Shown: positions 9,646 through 19,933 of the stretch, in pieces
How positions within the stretch are numbered: the first letter of the stretch is position 1
Layout: each line of letters begins with the position of its first letter
Assembly: GCF_000002425.4 (NCBI RefSeq)
Contig: NC_037267.1
Location: forward strand, 4,653,407 to 4,717,406
DNA length: 64,000 nucleotides
Source of the DNA: Physcomitrium patens
Lineage: Eukaryota > Streptophyta > Bryopsida > Funariales > Funariaceae
Reading direction: 5' to 3'
Program-made: the position numbers and the translations under genes
The notes under the pieces: model-generated
What the model saw: the letters and a program-made list of their open reading frames with translations, nothing else
The model's database searches: none
What the model was told of the DNA's origin: nothing

Positions 9646-12600
9646 ATCGTTGAATCGGCTTAGGTTTATGAGGATATCGTTGATGAAATTCTTGTACCTT
9701 TTTTGGTGCATTGGCAAGATTTTCGACACGCTCCCACGTTCGTTCATTGATGTCGTATCCACTCCAATGCACTAAATACTCCAATTTTCTCCTATTACGC
9801 CGTGAATCTAGTACCTTTTCCACCTCGTATTCCTCATGGTTTTCAATTTCGATACTTGGTGGCGGACTTTGTACTCTTTGGGGAAAAACTGACTCTCGAT
9901 AAGGTTCCAACAAAGACACATGAAAGACTGGATGTACCTTCATAGTAGCTGGTAACTCCAGACGATATGCCACCGGATTGATCTGCTTCCCGATAACAAA
10001 TGGCCCTAATCTCCGATAGTCCAATTTGTCACATGGCCGTTTGGTCTTGATATTCCGTCGAAGAAGCCATACTTTACTTCCAACTTTAAAAGTAAGCGCC
10101 TCATTTCGATATTTATCTGCAGATGCCTTGTAACTCTCTTGGGCAGATTGCAATTGAAGCTTCAACGTCGCTTGAAGCTCCGATAGTTGCTTCACAAATC
10201 CTTCAGCTGCTGGGTTGTTATTTGCTGAAGAACTCAATAAATCGAGCTTGGGGTGGTATCCGTAGTTGGAGAAGAATGGTGTTTGTTGAGTTGACGCATG
10301 AAGAGTGTTGTTGTATGCGAACTCAGCAAGCGGTAGATATGCAGTCCAATCATCTTGTTGATAGTTGATGGTGCATCGTAAATATTGCTCCAAAACTTGA
10401 TTCACCCGCTCCGTTTGACCGTCAGTTTGAGGATGAAAAGCCGAAGAGAGCTTAATATCCACCTTCAATATCTCAAAGAGAGACCTCCAAAACTTGGATA
10501 CAAACTGAGTACCTCGATCCGACACGATATCATCTGGTAGGCCATGATAACGATATATGTTATGAAGAAAGAGTCTTGCGGTGTCTTCACTTGACGATGT
10601 TTTCTTGCAAGGCACGAAATGCGCCATCTTTGTAAATCGATCCACCACAACAAAGATGCTGTCAAATGAATTCGATGGCGGTAGGTCCGTAATGAAGTCC
10701 ATAGAAACTAAAGACCATGGTCGGTGCGGAATAGGCAATGGCTGGAGAAGTCCATATGGACGATGTCGAGGGATCTTGGATCTTGAACAAACATCACAAG
10801 AAAGGAAAAATTCCTTCACATCCTTCCACATTTGGGGCCACCAAAAATCTCGTGAAATGAGCTCCAAAGTCTTGTTGAATCCAAAATGTCCCGCAGCTGG
10901 AAAGTCGTGGCGAGATTGAAGTACTCGGAGTCGAGTTGGTCCTTTTGGGATATACAACCGCTCCTCAAAATACAGAAGATCTCCCTCCACCTTAAACTTG
11001 TCATTATCGACACGTTATTTGATGTCAAGAGCTATAGAATCCTCAATGGTCGCAGTACGTACCTCGCTGAGGAAGCCGTCATCGATAGTTGCAACAGTAG
11101 CAAAAATCCTGAATTTTTCTGGTTTCAACAATGTTGTACATTGTTGATCAAACGCTGCTTCTCCAGCCTTTGGCGCAAGATACGATCTCCTCGATAATGC
11201 GTCAGATAATCCTTGCTGTTTTCCAGGGCGGTAGGTGATAATAAAGTCAAATCGTGATAGAGACATATTCCATCGAGCTTGACGACGATTCAAAATTCGA
11301 GCTGTCATGAAGTACTCCAAATTCTTGTGGTCCGTATAAACAGTCACTGGATGTGCAGCTCCTTCGAGGAAGTGACGCCACTCTTGGAAGGCATCCACTA
11401 TAGCAAGCAGCTCTTTGTCGTGGATCTTGTAGTTGATCTCAGCAGCAGAGAACTTTCGTGAATAGAACGCAACTGGGTGAAGCTTCTTGTCTATGCCCAT
11501 CTGTGAAAGCACAGCTCCCAAAGCAAAATCTGAAGCATCGGTCTCTAAATAGAAAGCCTTTGCAAAGTCAGGGTGTACCAAGATTGGAGCCGTAGTGAAT
11601 GCCGTCTTGAGATCTTGAAATACTTTTGCTGCTTGTGATCCCCATTCGAGCTTGTCTTTGCTTGTTAGACGCGTGAGTGGTGCAGCAACTTGAGAATAAT
11701 TCTTGATGAAGATCCGATAGAAGTTAGCAAATCCAAGAAAACACTGAACATCTCTAACCGTCTTCGGAACTTCCCAAGATATAATTGCTTCTACTTTTTT
11801 TGGATCCATCTTCAAGCCCTCTGTAGTCGCAATGAAGCCCAAAAATTCCATCTCATTCTGGTGAAATTGACACTTCTCCAACTTGGCGTAGAGTCCTCGT
11901 TCGCATAGTTTTTCAAGAACCAAACAAACGTGCTTCTTATGTTCTTCTCTCTTGGAAAATATCAAAATATCATCCAGATAGATGACAACAAAGTCATCGA
12001 GGTACTCCCGAAAGATGTCGTTCATCATATGCTGAAAGACCGCTGGAGCATTGGTAAGACCAAAAGGCATGACATTATACTCAAAATGGCCATACCTTGT
12101 ACGAAAGGCTGTCTTCCATTCATCTCCTTCTTTAATTCGCACAAGGTTGTAGGCTCCTCTTAAATCAATCTTTGTAAAAATTCTTGCACGTCCAAGTTGA
12201 TCTAAGAGGCCGGAGATCAAAGGTAAGGGATAGCGATTTTTCTTGGTCACCTTGTTGAGTCCTCGGTAGTCCACGCACATCCGCAGTGAGCCATCATTTT
12301 TCTTCACGAATAGGATTGGTGCTCCAGCTGGCGACTTTGAATGTCGAATAAAATTCTTGGCTAGATTCTCATCGATGTACTTCCGCAATTCTGCCAACTC
12401 CGTCTGCGATAGGTTGTATATTGGACCAAAAGGTGGTTGCGCTCCTTCCTCTAAGTCTATGGCGCAATCATATGGTCGATGTTCCGGCAGTATATCGGCG
12501 TTCTTCTTCTGAAACACGTCTTCAAAATCCCTATATTGCTTTGGTATATTCGATGTTGAGATATTCTCGCCGCTAGTTGGAGCTGCATAAATGACAAATG

Positions 12601-13119
12601 GTGCGCCTTCCTTGGACGATCTTAGGAACGCTCTCGCTCCAATAAACATGGATTTCTTCATGTAGGTTCTACCAACAGGTTTATTATTATTTTTTTCAGG
12701 AAATGTTATCCTTCGTAGCCTCCAATCAATGGACGGATTATGATCTTCTAACCAAGAAAGACCAAGGATAACAGGGCTTGATGGGGTTCTAATAATATTA
12801 AAAATAACGTGACTACTATGGTCCTTAAACACCACTTCTATAGGTTCTGATTCGTGGGTAACGTTGCCTGACAATAAGGGTCGTCCATCTATCACCTCTA
12901 CGTGAACAGGTTTGGACTTCTGTACTAAACGGATCTTGTGGCGTTTAGCAAACTCTTCATCTAAAAAACAAGTAGATGCCCCCGAATCCAATAAAGCTAA
13001 AGTTTTTTGTTTTTGAGGGCCTAAAAACAAAGGAATTGTAAAACAACGGGCAGGTTGGACAGAGAAGGAGGAACCTGATTGTTGTCGTGATATTAGATTG
13101 TCCAGCCGCACGGTTCCTA
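9644..13119 (-). pseudogene. Copy B pol: PR-RT-RNaseH-IN-chromodomain, one nonsense codon
   Basis: Pol starts in the -1 frame relative to gag right after the gag stop; its first codons are GTG CGG CTG at 13111, with no ATG. Order: retropepsin (LLDSGASTCFLDEEF), RT ([30 protein letters not shown]), RNase H (LETDASDFALGAVL), integrase zinc finger, catalytic triad (SMDFITDLP, VSDRGTQF, GQTERVNQ), GPY/F (YRRLGPFVIGKQ) and a chromodomain near the C-terminus ([25 protein letters not shown]). The single break is TAA at 11017-11015, between RNase H and integrase. Copies A and C have CAA there, so this is one C-to-T change. Otherwise open over about 1150 codons. The chromodomain would guide integration to marked chromatin (family knowledge). 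Confidence 0.93.
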
Positions 13120-14118
13120 CTGTGGCTGGGCATCGTCGTTTTCCGGAATCATCACACTTCTAGTCTTGATAGGGTGCCAATTTTGCTTCTTTGGGCAATT
13201 TCCAACCTTGTGACCTTCTTCTCCACAGTACAAACATAACCCTTCCTCCATATGCCGTTTCTTCTCTGTTGGAGTAAGAGATCGGACACGCGCCGTGTCG
13301 ATTTGCATGTCTGTTGCCTTCGAATGTGAGTTTAAGCTATTTGCAGACATAGTCACGTCGTAACGAGTCATTTGGTGTCTTGGACGTTGGTCTTGGCGAC
13401 GCTGGAATAGGCGGTTGTCACACTTTACAGCTTGGCTAATAGCTTCGTTGAGCGTTTGAGGATCAGGAAGAGATAACAGTAAGTCCTTCACATCATCCTT
13501 CAAGCCCCAATAAAACTGATTCACCAACGCCTCTTCACCCCAATTAATGTCACTTGCCAATTGTCTGAAATCCGAGGCATAGACTGATGCAGAGCGTGTT
13601 CCTTGTCGTAGCGATCGGATCTTTGTTGTAGCCCATCGAACTTTATCATGCTCGCCAAATGCTTCTGCAAACGCCTCCAAGAACGTTTCAAAGTTGCTCA
13701 GGATTGGCGATCGCTTCTCAAACAAGGGAGTAAACCAAGACAAAGCTTGTGCTGTAAGCAAGGTTCCAACAAGCCCAACACGCGCTTCCTCCGTCGGATA
13801 ACGTTCGGGCTGTAAAATTGTTATCAACCTGATTTGGTTGACAAAACCTCGAAACTTGGAACGAGTTCCATCAAACTTATCCGGAAGACTAACTCGAGGC
13901 TCCTTTCGTTGTAGGACTACTCGATCTTGTTGAAATGGAGGTAGAACTGCTTCTTCTGGCGCAGAAGTTTGAGGCTGATATGCTTTAGATGGCGCTATCT
14001 CAGATGCTCCATTGTTATGGAGTCCTACCATGACTCCTTCGATCTCTGTTGTCCTATGTGACAACGAGGCAAGAGCATTTATGATGGCGTCTAGTTTGGA
14101 TTCCAAACTTTCAGCCAT
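13117..14118 (-). CDS. Copy B Gag with zinc knuckle, 333 aa
   Basis: Begins MAESLESKLDAIINAL, a coiled-coil-like start. It contains the retrotransposon gag domain (LPDKFDGTRSKFRGFV, LSWFTPLFEK, RQGTRSASVYASDFRQL) and one CCHC knuckle (CLYCGEEGHKVGNC). The stop TAG is at 13119-13117. It forms the capsid-like particle and binds RNA. Pol lies in the -1 frame. Both copies B and C keep a GGAAAAC heptamer about 20 bases before the stop, a weak candidate slip site. The frame is intact. Confidence 0.9.
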   Translation of the reverse strand: MAESLESKLDAIINALASLSHRTTEIEGVMVGLHNNGASEIAPSKAYQPQTSAPEEAVLPPFQQDRVVLQRKEPRVSLPDKFDGTRSKFRGFVNQIRLITILQPERYPTEEARVGLVGTLLTAQALSWFTPLFEKRSPILSNFETFLEAFAEAFGEHDKVRWATTKIRSLRQGTRSASVYASDFRQLASDINWGEEALVNQFYWGLKDDVKDLLLSLPDPQTLNEAISQAVKCDNRLFQRRQDQRPRHQMTRYDVTMSANSLNSHSKATDMQIDTARVRSLTPTEKKRHMEEGLCLYCGEEGHKVGNCPKKQNWHPIKTRSVMIPENDDAQPQ

Positions 14119-14386
14119 TTTAACGTCTTAACCTTCGGCTAATCTTCAGAAAGAAGAAAAAAGAGTTTTGATAAGAGGACAATATTGGTTCAGAGGAGAA
14201 TACTCCGCAACCTCTAAAATGCCTTAAGACTCCAAGATGAGGGGTAATCCACTCTCTCCAAGAAGAATAAGGCTCCAATATTGAGAAAGAAGAGATATCA
14301 GTTTAGAGGAGGGTAATCCGCAACCTCTAAAACACTAGCACACCTTCAAGAAGAGGGGTAATCCACTCTCTAACAAGAAGGAACTA

Positions 14387-14398
14387 GCTCTGATACCA
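14387..14398 (-). promoter_or_regulatory. tRNA-iMet-type primer-binding site candidate
   Basis: Minus strand reads TGGTATCAGAGC, the common plant retrotransposon match to initiator tRNA-Met. It begins 23 bases beyond the LTR end instead of the usual 0-3, so tRNA priming here would not produce the observed LTR end. Confidence 0.55.
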
Positions 14399-14407
14399 GT
14401 GAAAATG

Positions 14408-14419
14408 CAGTCTCGACAA
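14408..14419 (-). promoter_or_regulatory. Self-priming primer-binding site candidate
   Basis: Minus strand TTGTCGAGACTG, 2 bases after the LTR end. It is perfectly complementary over 12 bases to CAGTCTCGACAA in the same LTR (14558-14547), which begins 31 bases downstream of the TATA box, where the mRNA should start. In Tf1/sushi-group elements the 5' end of the mRNA folds onto such a site and primes reverse transcription. Confidence 0.7.
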
Positions 14420-14581
14420 ACTGTCACGGACACAAAATACAGACTTGAAATCTAACAAGAAGTTCAAGAAGAAGTGGCAAAACTAGATTAAACAGATGAG
14501 TACAAGAACAACACCAGAAAGGTGAGCTAGAACTCCAAGAGATGTGTTGTCGAGACTGAAGAACCCTTCAGCCTTGACTCC

Positions 14582-14589
14582 TATATATA
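14582..14589 (-). promoter_or_regulatory. TATA box of the copy B LTR promoter
   Basis: TATATATA on the minus strand within the 5' LTR. The predicted RNA start (TTCAGTCTCGACAA, about 14559) is 30-31 bases downstream. The same spacing is kept in copies A (near 7030) and C (near 18675). Confidence 0.75.
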
Positions 14590-14693
14590 CTACTGAATAG
14601 GAAGCTTCTCGAGCTACTTCCGCTAACTAGGACGCTTCTCCAACAACTTCTACTAATTAAGAAACTTCTCGAGCAACTTCCTAAAATCTATCA

Positions 14694-14711
14694 GAATATT
14701 CTAGAACCTTC
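14694..14711. promoter_or_regulatory. Perfect 4-unit heat-shock element (copy B 5' LTR)
   Basis: GAATATTCTAGAACCTTC, about 110 bases upstream of the TATA box, identical to the 3' LTR site at 8991. It is positioned like a heat-responsive enhancer. Confidence 0.6.
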
Positions 14712-14833
14712 TAAGAGAATCTTTAGGGAATATTCTAAGAATCTTCTAGAACCTTCTAAAGGAATCTTTAGAGAATCTTTAGAGAATATTCTAGAAGAAT
14801 ATTCGAAGAATCTTCCAATGTATGTCCATGACA

Positions 14834-17828
14834 AAGGGCTTTCATGAAGGAAGCCAAGCAAAATACACCTCTTGTCATCTTCGCAACTCCGACTCGAGAA
14901 GATGCAACTCCCACTTTGGTTATTCCAAAGCAGTATGAAGAATTCAAAGATGTCTTTGAAAAGAAGAATGCTGATATGCTGCCAGAGCATCGACCCTATG
15001 ACTGTGCCATTGAATTGCAAGAAGGAGCACAACCACCTTTTGGACCAATCTACAATTTGTCGCAGACGGAGTTGACTGAGTTGCGGAAGTACATTGACGA
15101 GAATCTAGCCAAGAACTTCATCCGTCATTCGAAGTCGCCAGCTGGGGCACCAATCTTATTTGTGAAGAAGAAGGATGGCTCACTACGGATGTGCGTGGAC
15201 TATCGAGGTCTCAACAAGGTGACAAAAAAGAATCGCTACCCACTGCCTTTGATCTCTGGTCTTCTAGAACAACTTGGGCGTGCAAGGATCTTTACAAAGA
15301 TTGATCTAAGGAGAGCTTACAACCTTGTGCGAATCATGGAAGGAGATGAATGGAAGACAGCTTTCCGAACAAGGTATGGCCATTTTGAATACAATGTCAT
15401 GCCATTTGGTCTTACTAATGCTCCAGCGGTCTTTCAACACATGATGAATGACATCTTTCGAGAGCATCTAGATGATTTTGTTGTCATCTATTTAGATGAT
15501 ATTTTGATATTTTCTAAGAACGAGGAAGAACATGAGAAGCACGTTCGTATGGTACTCAAAAAACTACGGGAGCGAGGACTCTATGCCAAATTGGAGAAGT
15601 GCTTATTTCACCAAACTGAGATGGAGTTTTTGGGATTCATCGCGACTACGGAAGGCTTGAAGATGGATCCAAAGAAGGTGGAAGCAATCATTTCTTGGGA
15701 AGTTCTGAAGACGGTTAGGGACGTACAATGTTTTCTTGGATTTACTAACTACTATCGGATCTTCATCAAGAATTATTCTCAAGTTGCTGCCCCCCTCACT
15801 CGGTTAATGTGCAAGGACAAGCTCGAATGGGGACCTATCGCAGAAAAAGCATTTCAAGATTTGAAGATGGTATTTACTACAGCTCCAATCTTGGTACATC
15901 CGGACTTTACAAAGGCCTTTTATTTGGAGACAGATGCTTCGGATTTTGCTTTAGGAGCTGTACTTTCACAGATGGGCGTAGATGAGAAGCTCCATCCAGT
16001 TGCGTTCTATTCTCGAAAATTCTCTACTGCTGAGATCAACTATGAGATCCACGATAAGGAACTCCTTGCTATAGTAGATTCTTTCCAAGAGTGGCGCCAC
16101 TTTCTCGAAGGAACTGCACATCCAGTGACTGTATATACGGATCACAAGAATTTGGAGTATTTTATGTCGGCTCGGGTTTTGAATCGGCGTCAAGCTCGGT
16201 GGAGTATGTCGCTATCTAGGTTCGACTTTGTTATTACTTATAGGCCTGGGAAGCAACAAGGGTTGTCCGATGCATTATCAAGGAGATCATATCTCGCGCC
16301 AAAGGCTGGAGATGCAGCATTTGATCAACAGTGCACGACATTGTTGAAGCCAGAGAAATTTCGGCTCAACGCAGCTATTGTACCAATTGATGCTGACTTC
16401 CTCGACCAGGTACGGGCCGCAACCATTGAAGATTCTCTAGCCCTTGATATCAAGCAACATGCTAGTGATGATAAATTCAAGATGGAAGGAGATCTAGTAT
16501 ATTTCGAAGAGTGGTTGTATATCCCAAAAGGGCCAACACGACTCTGAGTTCTTCAATCTCGTCATGACTTTCCAGCTGCGGGACATTTTGGATTCAATAA
16601 GACCTTGGAACTTATTTCCCACGATTTTTGGTGGCCTCAAATGTGGAAGGATGTGAAAGATTTTATTGTATCTTGTGACATTTGTTCAAGATCCAAAAAC
16701 CCTCGACATCGGCCTTATGGACTTCTACAGCCATTGCCTATTCCGCACCGACCATGGTCTTCGGTTTCCATGGACTTTATTACGGATCTACCACCATCGA
16801 ATTCATTTGACAGCATTTTTGTTGTCGTAGACCGGCTTACAAAGATGGCACATTTTGTCCCTTGCAAGAAGACATCGTGAAGCGAAGACACAGCAAGACT
16901 CTTTCTTGATAATGTGTATCGATATCATGGTCTACCAGATGATATCGTATCGGATCGAGGAACCCAGTTTGTGTCAAAGTTTTGGAAATCTCTTTTTGAG
17001 ATATTGAAGGTGGATATCAAGCTTTCTTCGGCATTTCATCCTCAAACGGACGGCCAAACAGAACGGGTGAATCAAGTTTTAGAGCAATATTTACGTTGTA
17101 CCATCAATTATCAACAAGATGATTGGGCCACATATCTACCGCTAGCCGAGTTCGCATATAACAACATCCTTCATGCGTCAACTCAACAAACGCCATTCTT
17201 TTCTAATTATGGATACCATCCGAAGCTTGACTTATGGAGTTCGTCAACGATTAACAATCCGGTAGCTGAAGGATTGGTGAAGGAGCTTTTGCAGCTTCAA
17301 ACTACATTGAAGCTTCAATTGCAAACTGCCCAAGAATCTTACAAGGCGTCCGCGGACAAATTTCGGAATCAGGCACTTAAGTTCACGATTGGAGACAAAG
17401 TTTGGCTGCTTCGACGAAATATTAAGACTAAGCGGTCATGTGACAAATTGGACTATCGGAGATTGGGACCATTTGTTATCGAGAAGCAGATCAATCCTGT
17501 AGCGTATCGTCTGGAGTTACCAGCTACTATGAAGGTACATCCTGTCTTTCATGTTTCTTTGTTGGAGCCTTATCGAGAATCGTCTTTTCCTGGAAGAGTA
17601 CAATGTCCACCACCTAGCATAGAAATAGAGAACCACGAAGAATACGAGGTGGAAAAGGTCCTGGATTCACGGCAAAGACGGGGTAAATTAGAATACTTTG
17701 TGCATTGGAGCGGTTACGATATTAATGAACGAACATGAGAGCCGGCCGAAAATCTCGCGAATGCGTCGTAAAAGGTACAGGAGTTTCATCGACGATATCC
17801 TAAGAAACCCAAGCCGGTTCGACGATAG
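14834..17828 (+). pseudogene. Copy C pol, 3' piece: RT-RNaseH-IN-chromodomain
   Basis: Resumes pol exactly where copy B interrupted it (GARAFMKEAK across the target site). RT ([30 protein letters not shown]), RNase H (LETDASDFALGAVL), integrase (SMDFITDLP, VSDRGTQF, GQTERVNQ), GPY/F and chromodomain (VHWSGYDINERT) are all in frame 3 with no frameshift. Stops at 16545 (TGA), 16878 (TGA), 17736 (TGA, Trp position) and 17769 (TAA) kill it. The natural end is TAG at 17826. Identity to copy A is high but the two are distinct copies. Confidence 0.92.
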
Positions 17829-17843
17829 CTTCTTACTGAAGCT
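17827..17843 (+). other. Conserved hairpin overlapping the pol stop (copy C)
   Basis: AGCTTC-TTACT-GAAGCT, same position and stem as in copies A and B. Confidence 0.5.
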
Positions 17844-17973
17844 TGCTCATCCAGAAAACAGAAAAGAGGAGAGAGCACCACCAAAATCCATAGTTGATGT
17901 AGTCATTCTCTCCAAGATAGCGTAGAACTTTGTTAGTAGCCCAAGTTTGTTCTTATTGTTTTAGCCTTTGAAT

Positions 17974-18321
17974 ATGGATAGCCAAGATACTACACTTGTC
18001 ATGTCATCTCAAGCAACTAGTTCATGAAGACGACCGCAAGATGAAGAACCGCCTATACCACGACGACGTCGAAGGATTCCGAGCAACAGATCGCTGGTGA
18101 TTGTATTTGAGGTCGAGCCTGCCTACAATGGTCAGCCAGAAGGAGTGTTTGCAGGACAATTTCACAATGAAGACACGGAGGTTCATGCTTGGTCAGAAGT
18201 TGAAGGCGTGGGCCACTACCGTTGGCTTCAAGGACCATTGAATCACTTGCCTCGTGAACAACAATTGGAGTTCATAGCAGAGGTTATGCGACAGATCTTC
18301 ATTTTCTTGCGTTGGTATTGA
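17974..18321 (+). pseudogene. Chromovirus third ORF (ORF3), copy C
   Basis: ATG at 17974 (MDSQDTTLVMSSQATSS), a single nonsense TGA at 18025 at an Arg codon of copy B, then open to the normal stop at 18319-18321. The C-terminal part is almost the same as copy B (EVEPAYNGQPEGVF, GVGHYRWLQG, IFLRWY). The conserved TTTTAG lies 10 bases before the ATG. Same length as copy B (115 codons plus stop). Confidence 0.72.
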
Positions 18322-18371
18322 CTGACGATAACATTGCTTCTCGGAGACCTCGAAGCTAAAGGAGGAGGTGA

Positions 18372-18845
18372 TGTTAGGGACATAGTCCTTAGACCTTTCT
18401 AGAGACAAGTTTCTAGAACCTTCTAGAAAGAAGTCTCTAGAAACTTCCAGAAGATTTCTTAAATATTCTCTTAGAATATTCTTCAAAGATTCTCTAAAGA
18501 TTCTTTGAAGATTCCCTAAAGATTCTCTTAGAAGACTCTAGAAGATTCTTAGAATATTCTAGTAGATTCTAGGAAGTTACTTGAGAAGCTTCCTAGCTCT
18601 TGGGTAGTTGCTCGAGAAGCTTCATAGTTCTTGGGAAGCTTCTTGATGCGCTTCCTTAGAACCATAGGCCAGTAGTATATATAGGAGTCGAGGCTGAAGA
18701 GTTCTTCAGTCTCGACAACACATCTCTTGAAGCTCTAGCTCAATTCTCTTGGCGTTGCTCTTGTACTCATCTGATAATCTAGTTCTTGTCATTTCTTCTT
18801 GAACTTCTTGTTTAGATTTCTTGTTTGTATTTTTGGTCCGTGACA
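18372..18845 (+). repeat. 3' LTR of copy C (474 bp)
   Basis: Starts TGTTAGGGACAT behind a polypurine tract (AGCTAAAGGAGGAGGTGA, 18354-18371) and ends GGTCCGTGACA. It carries dense TTCTAGAA/GAATATTC units, a TATA box and the cagtctcgacaacac RNA-start motif. It is followed by remnant D, into which copy C was inserted. Confidence 0.9.
18411..18428. promoter_or_regulatory. Perfect 4-unit heat-shock element (copy C LTR)
   Basis: TTCTAGAACCTTCTAGAA, identical to the site at 6746-6763. Many more GAA/TTC pairs follow to about 18560. Confidence 0.6.
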
Positions 18846-19320
18846 AACATAGATGCCTATCACAAAGAGCAACCATAATTCAACGTAGGTGATAAGGTAT
18901 GATTATTTCGTCACAATATCAAGACTACTCTTCCTTGTGACAAGTTGGACTATTGTAGGCTTAGACCTTTCCCTATTAGTGAATAAGTCAATCATGTTGC
19001 TTATCGATTATATCTACCAAAGTCTATGAAGATCCACCCTCTATTTTACGTATCTCTTTGTGAGCCATATAAGACAATGAATATCTCGGGAAGAAGACAA
19101 ATGCCACCTCTTCCTATAGAAATGGATAATAATCAAGAATTCGAGGTAGAAGAAGTCTTAGATTCAAGACAGTACCAAAATAGGTTGAAATATCTTATTT
19201 ATTAGCATGGATATGATATTAGCAAATGCACATGGAAGCGAGCAAAGAATCTTATAAATACAACAAAGAAGGTTGAGGCCTTTCATCCACGACATTCATC
19301 AAAATTAAAATGAAGAATTC
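18846..19320 (+). pseudogene. Remnant D: integrase end and chromodomain of an older chromovirus
   Basis: A decayed reading similar to copies A-C: CDKLDYCRLRPF, VNHVAYRL, MKIHPLFYVSLCEPYK, EFEVEEVLDSRQ, HGYDIS. At least four in-frame stops occur. It is more diverged than copies A-C and is the host site of copy C. Only the 3' end is present. Confidence 0.8.
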
Positions 19321-19381
19321 TAAAGACCCATGAAAGATGATAACCGCTCTTTATGGAACTTGTTCCTAGAAAGGAGGATAA

Positions 19382-19933
19382 TATCATGGACATAAATATT
19401 TATCCCAATATATACTTATATGATTAGGTAGAAGTAGGTAAATATAGATTAATTTTATAAAGTCTTCTAGAAAAGCTTCTTAGAAGCTTCATAGATACCG
19501 TTTTGACTTTAGATGTGTTTGTAGGTTAAAAAATTGGCCAATAAGTTAACCACATATTGGTAGCTTATAGAACAAGTTAATTCCGTATAATAGCTTGTGA
19601 AACAAGCTAACTATGTAGCGCAGATATAGATAACTTGCCTTGTAATTTAAGACGTGTAGCTAGCAAAGTCAACACATGTTGGAGGTCCTAAGAATATTGC
19701 CACATAACTCTTAATTAGAGAGTATATATTGAGGTAAGAACAAAGCTTTCTTTACTCTTTTCAATGCCTTTCTAGACCTTAGTCTTATTTCAAGACTTTC
19801 TATTCTTCTTATTTTTAGCAATAGTCATTCTAATTCAATATTATATCATTTTTGAGTGACTTTCTAGTTCTTTTTAGTAATACAAGACTAAGTTGAGGAT
19901 TCTCTTTCTTTGAGATTCATATTGTTCATAACA
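19382..19933 (+). repeat. Putative 3' LTR of remnant D
   Basis: Behind a purine tract (GAAAGGAGGATAA) the sequence TATCATGGACAT resembles the TGTCATGGACAT start of copy B's LTR. TATATATT near 19727 and GTTCATAACA at 19924-19933 fit a promoter and an LTR end. No second copy is in the window, so borders are approximate. Confidence 0.5.

Larger units (their letters stand above)
14119..14421 (-). other. Copy B 5' leader with internal direct repeat
   Basis: Non-coding leader between LTR and gag ATG (14118). It contains two imperfect copies of a roughly 110-bp unit: on the minus strand, gagagtggattacccctc starts each unit (near 14368 and 14256) and ttttagaggttgcgga recurs in each. Such leader repeats may be RNA-structure or packaging elements. 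That is inference. Confidence 0.7.
8719..14833 (-). mobile_element. Chromovirus copy B: near-intact Ty3/gypsy element (6115 bp)
   Basis: Full-length element on the minus strand: 5' LTR 14422-14833, leader with two primer-site candidates, gag, pol with chromodomain, ORF3, polypurine tract and 3' LTR 8719-9119. The flanks carry the same 5-bp target duplication AAGGG (8714-8718 and 14834-14838). The LTRs differ by three transitions and one 11-bp repeat unit (401 against 412 bp), so insertion is recent. It sits in copy C's pol in opposite orientation. The only coding lesion I see is one nonsense codon in pol. Domain order RT-RNaseH-IN-chromodomain places it among chromoviruses. A Tf1/sushi or Tcn1-like relationship is inferred from motif style and needs a tree. 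Confidence 0.95.
14422..14833 (-). repeat. 5' LTR of copy B (412 bp)
   Basis: Same termini as the 3' LTR (TGTCATGG...TCCGTGACA), about 99 percent identical apart from one extra 11-bp unit. It contains U3 heat-shock-like arrays, the TATA box and R/U5. Confidence 0.95.
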
